From Sialis fuliginosa (taxonomy: Eukaryota > Arthropoda > Insecta > Megaloptera > Sialidae), in assembly GCA_961205875.1 (NCBI GenBank), contig OY540812.1, forward strand, positions 4,588,001-4,652,000: a stretch of 64,000 bases of DNA. The letters are read 5' to 3'. This document shows, in pieces, positions 47,996 through 60,038 of the stretch. The translations under genes and the position numbers were made by a program. Position 1 is the stretch's first letter. Each line of letters begins with the position of its first letter. Below the pieces are notes generated by a model. That model ran no database searches and was not told the origin of the DNA. It saw only the letters and a list, made by a program, of their open reading frames with translations.

Positions 47996-48327
47996 TGTCC
48001 GGTATTATAAAGGAGCTAGCAAAATTTGCTAGCTAGCAAGCACTTTCAAATGGGGTATTAATTCTGTACTAGTATCTATGGATTAGCTATGGAATTTAGA
48101 GCAGTGACACTTCAACTAATTGTAACACAGTTGGCATCTTTCACCGTACAAAATAATTTTCATAATATCACCACTGTTTTAATACCGTTGGTATTTACCA
48201 ACAACGCGTGCGCGAAACTTGTCAAAGTCTTCAACAAACTCCAAAAGAACTGTCATATAAGTTTGATATCTCATTTGAAAGTGCTTGCTAGCTAACAAAT
48301 TTGCTAGCTCCTTTATAATACCGGACA
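47996..48327. mobile_element. TGTCCGG-ended MITE, copy 2, with ATA duplication
   Basis: The ends are TGTCCGGTATTATAAAGGAG and the exact inverse; ATA is on both sides (47993-47995 and 48328-48330). It has the same inner sequence as 16782-17041 plus about 70 bp more. It lies about 145 bp inside the intron from the donor at 48472. The frame at 48089-48295 is inside the MITE and is not a gene. Confidence 0.88.
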
Positions 48328-48472
48328 ATAGTTCACTTATTTAAAATAATACCGTTTGTTACATTTACAACGTTCTTGATCAGAAAAACCACCATTTTCT
48401 ACTTCACTTAATCGAACAACGACAAAAAAAAACTAGAGCAAATGATCAGTTTGTTTAATCAACCAATCTTAC

Positions 48473-48518
48473 CTGATGGGTTCAAGAGCAGCGCCGGGCG
48501 CACAGCACACGGTCTGGC
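48473..48518 (-). CDS. Candidate alternative 5' coding exon of the hnRNP L gene
   Basis: A consensus donor (CATCAG|GTAAGA, GT at 48471-48472) follows an open, GC-rich stretch. Read in the frame that leaves one base (G) at the donor, it gives ARPCAVRPALLLNPS and joins the 15814-15894 exon through a Val codon without breaking its frame. The acceptor chosen (CTCTGGAG|GCC) is the only nearby AG that keeps the frame from the exon at 48596-48653, across a 77-bp intron with a pyrimidine-rich run. Alternatively the exon starts further upstream with its own ATG at 48587-48585, reading MIMMMMYNVPTPLPNC and then continuing; that frame is also open to the donor. I do not recognise the peptide. The donor is good, the acceptor is weak, and the protein-level support is phase compatibility only. 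Confidence 0.42.
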
Positions 48519-48595
48519 CTCCAGAGCTTCATCAGCGAGGCAGTTGGGAAGAGGAGTAGGTACATTATACATCATCATCATGATCATCTACTCAC

Positions 48596-48653
48596 CAGAT
48601 GAGGTCCGGTAGACTTTTCACCGTCATCGAGGCTCAGCCGATCCATCGGCAAC
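48596..48653 (-). CDS. Candidate first coding exon (MDRLSLDDGEKSTGPHL)
   Basis: A strong acceptor (TGTCTGTGTGTGCAG, just above 48653) and a strong donor (CATCTG|GTGAGT, GT at 48594-48595) bound a 58-bp exon. An ATG at 48646-48644 opens a 17-codon reading frame to the donor in phase 0. Joined to 48473-48518, then to the linker exon, it would make a protein of about 367 residues with RRM3 and RRM4 only. Upstream on the minus strand is another ATG in a good context (ACAGAATGG, at 48928-48926) reading MAYRTPVPSKNIK. It could join in frame only through a poor GTTAAT donor. The peptide is not recognised. This may be a 5' UTR/first exon pair of an alternative promoter rather than part of the main isoform. 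Confidence 0.42.
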
Positions 48654-48899
48654 CTGCACACACAGACAAACACTCACAATTTTCTTTTTAATAGACTTGT
48701 GTCTCGTGTGTGCACAAATTTTCATACAAAATAAATGCTGTGTTAATGAGTTTTAATTAATTTTGATATACGATATATATTTGAACAATAATTCATACGC
48801 GATGTGAACATTTGTTTGTGAATGTTTGTCTGTACAGTGCATTGCATATGTATATATATAAATATATTTAATATAAATATAAAAATTAACTTTATATTC

Positions 48900-49060
48900 T
48901 TCGATGGCACCGGTGTTCTGTATGCCATTCTGTTGTTGTTGTCTTGTTTTGAAGAGAGAGAGAAAAAGAAAGCTGGCTCGAATGAGAGTCAGTAGTCATG
49001 ATGTGTATATATTTCTGAGTTAGTAGTGTGAGATAGGGATCCGGGTAGTAGCAGAAGCTT
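48900..49060 (-). promoter_or_regulatory. Possible alternative promoter and 5' UTR for the minus-strand gene
   Basis: On the minus strand, AAATATATACAC (49014-49003) sits roughly 30 bases before TCATTCGAG (48985-48977), a TATA-to-initiator spacing typical of insect promoters. Below it come a CT-rich run (GA-rich on the plus strand, about 48954-48972), an A/C-rich leader with repeated AACAAC, and an ATG in good context at 48928. The arrangement looks like a promoter plus 5' UTR feeding the candidate exon at 48596-48653, but such motifs occur by chance in AT-rich DNA. Confidence 0.25.
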
Positions 49061-49281
49061 CGTTCGTAATTAAGCTGTACAATGTTGTTATTACATGTTT
49101 TTAATCTTAAGCAGGTTTTATACTGAAGTCTGTACTAATGTGTTACCGCATGACATTCCGCACCGCATGAGAGCGGTTTAAGGATGGAAAATATGTTTGT
49201 TACAAGCATTTTGTGTTTGGTTACTAAACGATTGACCAAAAACTAATAGAACAAGAGCTGATGATATATTTTGCACTAGGA

Positions 49282-49515
49282 AGACTTACGGAAATCGTTT
49301 ATTCAAGAGAAAAATAGTCCCAAACCCACACACTCAGGGATAAAGGGGTTTAATTTCTTAGTGAACATAAACTAACTCCCTGCTCACATGGGGCAAAAAT
49401 GCACTTTTTCTTTACATGTTCACTAAGAAATTAAACCTCTCTATTCCCGGGTGTGGGTGTTGGTACTATTTTTCTCATGATGTACAACACATGAATAAAC
49501 GATTTCTGTAAGTCT
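49282..49515. repeat. Inverted repeat, 234 bp
   Basis: 'agacttacggaaatcgttta' and 'ttagtgaacat' blocks are repeated inverted ('acatgttcactaagaaatta', 'taaacgatttctgtaagtct') around a centre of about 50 bp. It is probably a MITE or hairpin repeat. Confidence 0.65.
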
Positions 49516-49750
49516 GTCTCGTTGTAACAGTTTAGACTTCATATGTTTCAATAGCAATGCCATCTTCATCAGAAAAAAGACACTTGTCTTTAAAATTCTG
49601 ATGATGATGATAGCTTTGCTAATGAAACACATGAAGTCTAATTTCTAACAATTTTTATGGTCAGGGAATTTGTTTTTAAAAATCGAATGACAGTTCTAAA
49701 ATACACAATTGCAATTTACAATACGGGTCAACAAAAAATACTTTTGTTCT

Positions 49751-50154
49751 ACCCGAGTCAACTGAATAGGTGATTTCGATCCACAAATTTCTTAATTGGC
49801 TCCGGTTTTTGAGATATCCTAACCTAAAAGTTCCAAAAATGACAATTTTGGCAAAGTTTATTACAAAGTAGGTAATTTTTTTCTAAAGTTTTTGTTCACA
49901 GTAAGAAATAGTACTATAAAAAGTTAAAATTTATTTTAAAGAAGAAATATAGTGTTTTTTGTTGGCGTCAACAAAAACTTTAGAAAAAAATTACCTACTT
50001 CGTAATAAATTCTTAAACATTGCCAAAATCGTATTTTTGGGACTTTTAGGTTAGAATCATCTCAAAAACCGAAGCCAATTGAGAAATTTAGGGATCGGGT
50101 TCGGTTTCAGCATGTCATAAACTTCTGAAATCACCTATTCAGGTATGACTCGGG
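49751..50154. repeat. Inverted repeat, about 400 bp
   Basis: Arms of about 150 bp start 'acccgagtcaactgaatagg' and end 'cctattcaggtatgactcgg', with inner 'aaaaattacctactt' pairs. The loop is about 80 bp. Confidence 0.7.
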
Positions 50155-50159
50155 CATAA

Positions 50160-52190
50160 CTGCTATTGATCTGTGTAATTTATTTAAAATAATATTGTTA
50201 TAAACAAGTTTTGATATTTTGGTAGTGTTGTAATACTTGTAACAAATCTTGTCAGACTTCAGTATAAACACATCATTTGAAATAAACAATAAATATTAAT
50301 ATTTGTGTGTATGTAAAAGATAAATGTATAAAATTTATTTGAAATGATGTGTAGTAAGTATAATATACATAATTATAATTCGACTCTTTAAAATGCATCT
50401 AAAGAGTCAAAATATAAATGATAAAACATAATTTAATAAGCTGCATATATTATGTATATCTAAATATAATAAAAAGCAAATAAATTTGTTCAAAGTCAAT
50501 AATAATGTAGATAAACATGCAAATATTTAAAATGCAAGTAAATAAATTTAATTATTGAATGCATAAAATTGTCAATAATTTATTTATTTATACAGGACAA
50601 CATAGTCATTATTAACATTAATAATATATTAAAACACGTAGCAGGACCTTAGGTAGATCCTTGCATTAATTAGCGCGCCGACATTACAAATTTAAAATTC
50701 ACCACCAGTTTCCGTTCAAATTTTGAGAACTGCAGTATGCACAGTGGTATTATTTCTAAAATATTCAGAATACAGCATGCATTATAAAGCAAAAAAATAT
50801 ATGCAGATGCGAGAATTAGAATATTTTAATATTGATATGTATTAAATAACTTAATAAAGACTTATGTTATTCGTTTTTCTTGACCAGACTACAAGAATTA
50901 AAATCTATGCATATATAGTTATTATATACATACATATATTGACAATAGTACGATTAATCAATATATGTATATTGTATATATGTTATTAATTAACATGACA
51001 CACACACAATACATTGTCTAATTGTATTAATATAATTAACAATTCATACATTTCATACAATACATGTTATTGTCTAAATTGTCGACAGCTCAATTAACTG
51101 CAATCAATTGCATTTACATTTGTAATTTAATTAAATTCAACATTTTAGTTATATGTATCTATATTAATTAAAAGAAATATTGCAAATATAGTTGATACCG
51201 CAACTTTGATTTTTTGAGTTATACTTCTTTAGGCACGTTCATGCAACTAAAACAATGTAACACCAAGGTGTGGATAAGAAAGATTTCTGTTATGATAGTC
51301 GGTTAAACAGGTTTTTAGTTTTGTATTTGCACGCTAGATGTCAGTACGCCAAAGAAGTATAATTTTTAATGCACGTACATGAGTACGTACATCCACTTTT
51401 TAAATTTATATTTTAGTTAGGTATAGATCTAAACCAAATTCTCTTTTAATTAGAAAATTAGCTTTTAATAAAATTTAAAACGTATAACGTCGAAAAGCTA
51501 TTTAAAATTTCGATAAAACAATCAATTAACGTAGAAAAACTATTCAAGAATTCTACATGAAAAATGATGTTTGATTAAAATTGTTAATTATAATTTTTTT
51601 TGTAAAACAAAAACACAAAGAAATAGATATATGTTCTACCTCTTTATTGTTCTATATTTGCAAATGCATTAGCTCACTTCAAAGCAACTGTATTGTTTGA
51701 GTAAACAGTCTTTGTTCTATAGATACCGTATTTGAGAGGTATTCCACCAAAAACAATAAGAATAAAAAACTAACTGCACGTTCCAGTAAATCGAATAAAT
51801 AAAGTAGAAAAATCATATTGCACATCAAAATAACGAACGCTCTTATACAAAAACACTGACGTATAAACAAACAGAGGGTGGTTTAATACATAAATTAAAA
51901 CGATTAACTATTTTTATCTTCACAGTGCAGCAACGGAAAAAACGCAAAGCTGTTCATCGCAAAGTTAACATGGACATTACAAAACGATTAATAATGCTGT
52001 ACGTATATGATTTATTCGTTTTTTCATGTGAAAATAACCACGAATGATGAATTCAAAAGCAAAGTCTGAAAACAAAGTTTCAAGATTCGCTTCTTAACGA
52101 AACTATCTCGAAATATAGTTGTAAAACAACTAGCGAAAAAACCTATTGGCCATTTTTTTAGAGATTGGCAGGACTTCATAGTGAGCTAAG
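50160..52190. other. AT-rich upstream stretch, nothing recognised
   Basis: Long TA/TG-rich runs (about 50890-51010) and no coding frame of note. Confidence 0.4.
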
Positions 52191-52196
52191 TATATG

Positions 52197-52330
52197 TACT
52201 AATATTATAAATGCGAAAGTGTGTCTGTCTCTTTGTCTCACGAATAAACCGCTGAACCTATCTTGATGAAATTTGGCAATCATGAAGTCCAAAAAACCTG
52301 GAGATTTCCGTTAAAAAGGGAGGGACAGTC
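52197..52330 (-). repeat. Dispersed repeat, family S, truncated
   Basis: It contains 'tactaatattataaatgcg', GTGTGTCTGTCTC and 'aaaccgctgaacctatcttg', and is truncated after 'tggcaatcatgaag'. Confidence 0.5.
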
Positions 52331-52339
52331 CGCGGAGTT

Positions 52340-55300
52340 TACTTGTAAGAAAAACTTTTTTTTTTGTAATACTATTTTCTAATGAATTATTGAAAATATA
52401 TATATAATATTCTACGATTTAAAAAAAAACTAAACTATTCAAACCGATAAATTGACGTAGTTAACACACCTTATAGCGAATGTATGTATGTCATGTAAAT
52501 GTGTGTTTGCGTGCTTCAGATTATAAATACATTCACATAGACACCAAATATCTTCACATGTCTTGTTAAATAACATTTACACTACTCTGATTTTGTAAAA
52601 CCTATCTGACATTAATCTTTTGTTTAATGTCTTCACCATCTTGACACTTCTCAAGGACATCTTTAATAAAATAAAACACGCAGGCATAAAATTACTTTTC
52701 CAGGTAAATAAAAATACATATATGTACTAACTAAAATTCTAAGAAACTAAAAATAGCAGAACTTTTTTTCATATAGAATGCGTAATAAGTATTTTATATA
52801 GTTTTGTATGTCAAATCTGATTTAAAATGAAAGTTTCATTATTTTTATTTTTTTATTTGTATTTATATATACTGATGAATATTCCATATTATTTAAAATA
52901 CAAATAAATTTATTTAAATAGAATTTAATAAAACATATTTGTGGGAAACTGTAATTTGGATATCATATAATAATAGTAATAATAAAAAAAGTTTGATGTT
53001 AAAGAATAAACTAATATAAAATATATCGCCATTTCCAATAAATTGGCATAAGTCAAGGGTTATTTTAGTGTGTAGCTCTGAAATTGAAATGTGCAGTTAT
53101 AAAAGTAATTTTGTGCAATTGTAAAAAAGAACGTCATGCAATTGTAGTAATGGATAAAGTAAAACCAGTAATGAGCACGCAGTGATGGACAAAAAAGGTA
53201 ATTCAATAGCACCTAGAATTTTTTTTACTTTTACTTATATTGTGTAGTTCTAAAATTTCCAAAAATAAACTCCTGACATAAATATGTTGTATTATTATCT
53301 AGTTCATTCTAATTTTTTTTAAAGATATGATACATTTTTGAAATATAAAATGACTTAAATGTGTATCTTCAGTTCTGTTTCATTATGCTACATCATTAAT
53401 CGACATAAAATTCAGTAAGTTTGCATTTTTAAAACATAAAAATACTGTAACCGATTCTAACATGATTACCTTGCTGTATGTAACTTTGTAAGTACTCGTA
53501 TTATAGCTCATATTTTATTTTTTAGTGCTGCATTTAGTTATAAAAAATATGTATGTATTTTATAGCCAAGCTGACATATTATAACATAAATTACACGTTC
53601 AATCTTAATACACCATAAATGTATTTGAAATAGTAGTTTATAAGTAACTCATAAATCTGTTTATTATTTTCATTTAGTGTAAACAAAGAATGGAATAACG
53701 GCTAGCCATGAATTTCTGTTTTACAGCAATGATATATTAAGGACGACAAGAGAAAGCACTGTAAAAGCACCACTATTTTTAGATATTACGTGTATAGAGA
53801 TTAGTTGGGAGTGTTTGATAAATAGCCGACTAGATTCCAACTGAATCCATAGTAATTTAAGACGATTATAGTTTACAAATCCATGTACATATTAACGAAA
53901 AAACATATGAAACGGACAGGTACGACTTAATAATTGTTAAAGTATTTTATAGTTTCGTATAATAACTTATATATACGTAAATAATAAAATAACAACATGA
54001 AACTGACATTTTGGCCACCCCATATAGGAAATGTCAGTCTTAGGCCCAAGCTTGACCCAATATTGGGTTGCCAGTGTTGCTTTTTCGATATTGATTCCAA
54101 TCTAGGTCAACCTTCAGATATACCGAGCTTTTGGTTATTATTTACCCGAGATTGAGCCAACTCTGGGCCAGCCTTGGTCGAGTTTTGACCGTGGCTCCTT
54201 TGTAATTTCCTACATGAGATATTCTGATTAAACTAATTCCAATTTAGTTTTTTGTGTTGTTCGTTCGTTCGGTCTATTTATGATATCTGATAAAAAATGA
54301 TGAACCAAAAGAAAAACCCTGATTTACGTTTAGGTAAACTTAAAATTTCCAAATCGCTCTTGCGTGAAATTATAATTTTTGCAATTATCATGTTATGACC
54401 TAAGTTATCGATATAAACTTGTGGTTTTATAATAACAAAATCTTGGAAATTGTAGATAGCGTGTACTGAAATTTTAAAATGCTTCATTAAAATGATGATA
54501 TAATGTAACATGTCATAAACTTTAAGTACCTACCTACAACAAAAAATGAGCAATAAAATATCTGTATCCCAAACCGGACCATCCTGTATATATGAAGAAA
54601 TATGTTAACTTTTTTTGTGTACAATTTCATTATTTTTGGAGGGATAAACTCCCCTCTTATAAATGTAAACACACATAAATCTACTTCATTCAAGAATTTT
54701 CCCTTGGATTGTTATTTTTTATTAAAACCATTTTCTTCTTATTAAAGAAACCCTAATATATATTTTGTAATTTTTGTTTACATTCATATTCATATTCGTT
54801 GAAAGAAAAAACAAAAAGAGGTGCAAATTGCAAAAACTGATAAAAAAGTGTGTAAGTATATACATTTAACAAGGGAAATAACCCCCAAGGACAATTTACG
54901 TTAAAAGTGTCACAATTTACACTTTCTGCGGCAAACTTTTTTATATGAAAAAAGATAGGCTTCTTTATAACATTAAAACTTTTCGATGTAAACTGATATT
55001 TTGTACCATCATGAACAACGAATAATTGCATGTTACAGTAAATACATTAATTTATTTTTTTTAAATATAAACAAATATTAAAATACAAATATCATAAAAA
55101 AAATTCAGAAATTTTGTCATTACAAAAAGTTGGTGACAACTATTTTTACTGCATGCAAAATCCATTGTGTGCAGCTCTCTTGTATAAATAATACCACCCT
55201 AATGGAAGGGGGTGGGGGGGAGGGCATGACGTGACATTACTATCACGTGCGTGTGTGCCACGTGGTGACCGTCTATCAAATCTACATCTGACTCAAGTAA

Positions 55301-55500
55301 TGATAGAAATGACAGCTAAGCGAACGAGTGGTACCTAAACAGTGTCCCTTGGCTGTACATAGAGTATTAAGATAATAAAAAGAAACATTCTGATTTATTT
55401 TGTTTGTTTAGTATTAAATGTATCGATTGAACTACTGAGTAAATATTGATTTCATTCGTATTTTCTGAATTTATACAACCGACTACTAACTACACCGTAC
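52340..55500. other. AT-rich upstream stretch; small mixed-composition block at 55200-55350
   Basis: No RRM-type exon was found. The block 55200-55350 ('gtgcgtgtgtgccacgtggt', with CACGTG-type words) could be regulatory. Frames between 54278 and 55031 (minus) show no motif. Confidence 0.35.
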
Positions 55501-55520
55501 AACTAACTGGGTGTATTTGA

Positions 55521-55955
55521 ACTTTTTGTAGAGCATTCAATTTCCTATAATATGGGTCTAGAACGTTTATTGTAAAATTTTCCCTTACAAAGATTCATCT
55601 CAACTTATTTTAAAAATTCGTGTTTTGTTTTTTAAATTGATATTTACTTGAACATATTCAATGTCATTTTGGCGTTTTAAATGTCATTTTGACGTTTTAA
55701 ATGTTATTTTGACGTTTGCATAAATTTAGATTTAGATTGAAATTGTCAAAAAATTAAAAATATACGAAAAAATATTCACGTGCGTTTTAAGAAAAATTTC
55801 TAACTAATAATATATAAATAATATAATAATTAAATGGTTAACCAATTCCAGGCAATTTATATAAACACTATCGGTTTTTATTTAAATTGTTGAATCTACT
55901 ACCTTTGGTGAATTTTGCACGAAGAAGCACTGTGCATTTACTTGGCAGATGTTTT
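55521..55955 (-). repeat. Dispersed repeat, family R, truncated inverted copy
   Basis: It begins in the middle of the family at 'ctttttgtagagcattcaat' and reaches the end 'gcatttacttggcagatg'. The words 'atgtcattttg(g/a)cgtttt' are repeated three times in a row (about 55661-55720). Confidence 0.7.
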
Positions 55956-56517
55956 TTTTATTATTTTTCATGTTAATTTTTATGTAATAACAAATCGCTT
56001 TAATAGATGCATTCAATTCTATACTTACTATACTAATTACAGACATAAAAAGTGACAGTATACGTATTTTTACGTTATTGTTTGTAAAACAATTGCTTCT
56101 CTGCGCTTATTGTTAGTGTTTTTTTAAAGCACTGCTTTACATCTAACAGTCGTTATAGTATAAAAATAGTACTATTTATTGACTACAGAGAATTGATAGC
56201 TCTACCCTATCTTTTTATTTAATCCCATGTCAAATATTTGATTTGTAATAAAAATGCTATTTATTTACGAATAGCTATTATAAAGAAGAAGAAAAAATAG
56301 TGTACTTATATGAGTATTCTGTCATATAAAAAATAAATAGGAACAACTATAAATCACATGTGACACATCAATATTCCTTAAGTATGTATATTTCGTTGAA
56401 ATTATGTTGTATAAACAAAATCATTTATATGGAAAATCTTTACATGATAGTACAAAAAAAAGAAAACAGACAAATATCAACTATTTATTATACGTAGCTT
56501 TAGTAAAATAAAACGTG

Positions 56518-56683
56518 TTGGGCACGCACATGATAGGGTTCCGTAGCCATTCTGACTAACATTTCTACCACTCTATAAAAGTGTACGTGTTCTTGTGACA
56601 ATTTATAAAAAAAATAATTAAGTGCAACTTTCAATCTATCGGCGAGGGGGGGGGGGTCTAAAAAATGTCTAGTGTCCCGACTG
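56518..56683. repeat. Dispersed repeat, family D, left-end fragment
   Basis: 'ttgggcacgcacatgatagg' and 'gttccgtagccattctgact' match the left end of 4591-5023. The right part is missing. Confidence 0.55.
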
Positions 56684-57038
56684 TATTTAATAATTAGTTA
56701 TGTATGTATGTACCATTTTTGTTGAAAATACAAGTTATTAAACCCATTTGCTTGCAATCTACATCACCTGTTCGATAATAGTTTGCGTGCTTTGTTTGTC
56801 TAAACACAAGTTTTCCAATCAACCAGTAACAAACATTGGTTTGTGCGTGATGTATTTAAATTGTACACATATTTTTAAAACTTTTTTAACAAGTTGAAGA
56901 AACTTTGCATTTCATATTACCTACTTAAAAAACAATATACGTAGGTATATTTCGGTTTAGTTTGCTTTATTAATGCCTGCTTGGTATACCTTCTGCGAGG
57001 TGTCAAATCGTTACGAATTTGTTAGGGATTCTAAAGCA

Positions 57039-57126
57039 GTGCTTCTTAAAGTGGCCCTAACTTTTGAATGAGTGGTCGGAATTGATTTTAGTTGACGGAT
57101 TTGGAATCAGCGTGTAAAAAATAAAA
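57039..57126. repeat. Extra partial arm of the 57180 palindrome
   Basis: 'gaattgattttagttgacgg' and 'atttggaatcagcgtgt' here repeat a part of both palindrome arms in the left-arm orientation. It starts with 'cagtgcttcttaaagtgg', a hAT-like end. Confidence 0.5.
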
Positions 57127-57179
57127 TAAAATAGCATTTAATATTAATTTACACGTTCAATTATAAAACTATAATACCT

Positions 57180-57911
57180 CTACTTCTTATTTTCTTGTAT
57201 TTTAGTCGATATTTGTATGACGAGTTGAAGTTTACTGCAGGAAATTTCACTAAAAAATTTCGAATTTTTGATTTCGTTAAAAGTATGTTTATTGTATAGA
57301 AAATGACGTGAAAAGTTGAATGCTTCAAACCGCAGGTCTGTATCTTAAACCGTTCTAGAGATATAGCCTCTCAAAGTTTTAGTTTTTTCAAATTTTTGTA
57401 GAAAAAAGGCCATAACTTTTGAACGCGTCGTCAGAATTGATTTTAGTTGACGGATTTGAAATCAGCGTGTCAAAATCTATATAATGACATGTATAATACC
57501 TTAAAACTCGAAAAAAAAATTTCGCGAAAAATCGAAAAAAACCTTAAAAAAATGTCGATTTTTGACGAAAATTTTTTTGTCGGATTTTAAAGTATTATAC
57601 ATGTCATTATATAGATTTTGACACGCTGATTTCAAATCCGTCAACTAAAATCAATTCCGACCACGCGTTCAAAAGTTATGGGCTTTTTTCTCCAAAAATT
57701 TGATAAAACTAAAACTTTGAGAGGCTATATCTCGAGAACGGTTTAAGATACAGATCTGCGGTTTGAAGCATTCAACTTTTCACATCATTTTCTATACAAT
57801 AAACATACTTTTAACTAAATCAAAAATTCGAAATTTTTTAGTGAAATTTCCTGCAGTTAACTTCAACTCGTCATACAAATATCGACTAAAATACAAGAAA
57901 ATAAGACGTAG
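57180..57911. repeat. Long palindrome, 732 bp
   Basis: The left arm (from 'ctacttcttattttcttgta') and right arm (to 'tacaagaaaataagacgtag') are inverted copies of about 360 bp meeting near 57540. The centre has A/T runs ('cgaaaaaaaaatttcg'). The frame at 57763-57960 lies in the right arm. Confidence 0.88.
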
Positions 57912-58126
57912 AATCATTTTGTTACTGTATAAATATATAAGAATTTATTTTAAAAAGTAGCTTGAACTTTTAAGAGGTACACATGTAACCACTGCTTTTA
58001 GATCGCTGATTTCCACTTACAAAGTTAATACCCCGCAGATAACATCAACTTTTGTTCGAGAACAAATTCTTTATAATACCGGACAATAGCCACCAATTAC
58101 CGCTGTTATTATTTTTAGTTATATAC

Positions 58127-58335
58127 AACTTGAACAGTTGATCGAGAAAAATATTTCAAGCAAAAAAGTTCCTATGTGGGGGAGCTATAGACCCCCCACA
58201 AATTTTGGGATTCTCCGGATATTAAATAAAAACTAATTTCATGTAAAATCTTTGCGGGTCTTTAGCTCCCTCACGACGAATTTTCGGACTTCATTTTTTT
58301 GCTTGAAATATTTTTCTCGATCAACTGTTCAAGTT
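58127..58335. repeat. Inverted repeat, 209 bp
   Basis: 'aacttgaacagttgatcgag' with 'aaaaatatttcaagcaaaaa' is inverted at the right end, and inner 'gggggagctatagacccccc'/'gggtctttagctccctc' also pair. Just before it (58066-58088) is a TGTCCGG-MITE end fragment. Confidence 0.75.
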
Positions 58336-58339
58336 TGTT

Positions 58340-58860
58340 CCTCCTGATATGACTCATATTGCTTTGTATAATATTGGTTACATAAATTAATTAAAAGAAA
58401 CCTAACCTAACCTCGCGAATTATTATTAGATATACCCACATTACTTTATATAACATTGCCTTCTAAATTAAATTCGCAGTGAAGTGTAGAAAAACAAAAC
58501 AATAAGCGGTCGATAAAGTGTTAATCTACGGATAAATTAATGAAGAGGAACCAATGTCGGTAAGAATTCCAACGACACGTTCTATCATCTGTACAATGGA
58601 CTAGCATCATGTTCAGACACGCCCGGTTAGAACACGCGTAGAAACGGAAATCTAATACAGCTCGCGCTACCGGAAACCGATAGTTGTTCTCTTCTTCACT
58701 CTCTTTCCATTTTACTTATTCGATACCTTTGAAAATAAGTAATTTCATTAGGTTCTGTTTGTCTTTGTCATTTGACCGGCCCAAAATTACTGCTGATATA
58801 AAAAAAGCTGTAGTTTTGATATAGGAGACACGAATTTAAAAAAAAATCGTTTGTTAAAAT
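58340..58860. other. Upstream stretch of mixed composition, nothing recognised
   Basis: 58550-58740 is less AT-rich ('cacgcccggttagaacacgc', 'cagctcgcgctaccggaaac') and unique in the window, so possibly regulatory. A 13-base CCTAACCTAACCT at 58401 is too short to count as telomeric. Confidence 0.3.
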
Positions 58861-58861
58861 A

Positions 58862-59586
58862 TTGCTCCCTCGCAGTAGATACGAGAATCTATATGATCGT
58901 TTTAAAATGAGACAAACAACTGTTCTCCGATTTCAAAATTTTAAATTGATCTTTCCGTTTCACGTCAAGACAAACACTTTTCGCTCCGTGTCTGGCTGTC
59001 CCCTGAATCATTTTCAAACGCATAACTCATGAACCACTGAATTGATATTGTTGAAACTTGGTCAGATGGTTGGGTCTGGCTTGAGGACGGTCCCATTTCA
59101 AAATAGTGTGTAACGGGGAGGGGTGATATCCCAAAATATTAATTTTTTCAAGATATCTCAAAAACGACAAATGTTACTTGAAAATTTTATAGAATACTTT
59201 TTGTAGAGCATTCAATTTCCTATAGTATGGGTCTACAACGTTTGTTGTAAAATATTCCCTTACAAATCTTTGTATCTCAATTTATTTTAAAAATTCGTGT
59301 TTTGTTTTTCTAAATTGATATTTGCTTGGACATATTAAATGTCATTTTGACGTTTTAAATGTCATTTTGACGATTGCATAAATTTAGATTTAAAATATTC
59401 AGGTGCGTTTTAAGAAAAATTTCGAATTAATATTTTTTAGTAAAATTGTATAAAAATTAAATGGTTAACCAATTCCAGGCAATTTATATTAACACTATCG
59501 GTTTTTATTTAAATTGTTGAATAAATAACTACCTTTGGTGAATTTAGCACGAAGAAGCACTGTGCATTTACTTGGCAGATGTTTTT
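58862..59586 (-). repeat. Dispersed repeat, family R, near full-length inverted copy
   Basis: It runs from 'ttgctccctcgcagtagata' to 'tttacttggcagatg' and matches 5381-6139 in reverse. After it, 59587-59640 repeats 'gtaaaattgtataaaaatta' and 'aatggttaaccaat', a short local duplication. Confidence 0.75.
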
Positions 59587-60038
59587 AGTAAAATTGTATA
59601 AAAATTAAATGGTTAACCAATACTAGACAATTTATCTGAACACATTATCCCCGCAGAAAGTGTTTGGTTGAATTTTGAGTTAAACCAAATTCTTGATAAG
59701 TAATACCGGAAATTTAAAGTTTTTAAATACGCAATTTTCTGTTTATATTTCATTAACATTTCTGCTCACATCATTAATTAAATCAAATTACATAAATCGA
59801 TATGCAAATTGAAATAACTTCAATTACAAACAAAAACATACATTTTCATAAAGAAAATCTAATTGTACGGTAGAAAATTCATTAAACAAGTATAAATTAT
59901 TTATAAAATTAAAAAATTCTTGTATTTGTGATATATACATATTTATTATGTAAATTGTGACCGTTATTCTCGGGACATTGTTTTGTATATACGAGTATGT
60001 TACATAATTTATAATATTCTACTGTATATGCGATAGCT

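Larger units (their letters stand above)
15895..48472 (-). other. 32.6-kb intron (if the 48.5-kb exons belong to this gene)
   Basis: This is the span between the candidate donor at 48472 and the acceptor of the linker exon. It contains all repeats listed in this interval plus unique AT-rich DNA. No RRM1 or RRM2 coding exon was found in it on either strand. Confidence 0.5.

Noticed and set aside
58401-58413. CCTAACCTAACCT, possible insect telomeric repeat
   Set aside because: Only about two and a half units, as with the short GGTTAGGTTAG at 1596; common by chance or in repeats.
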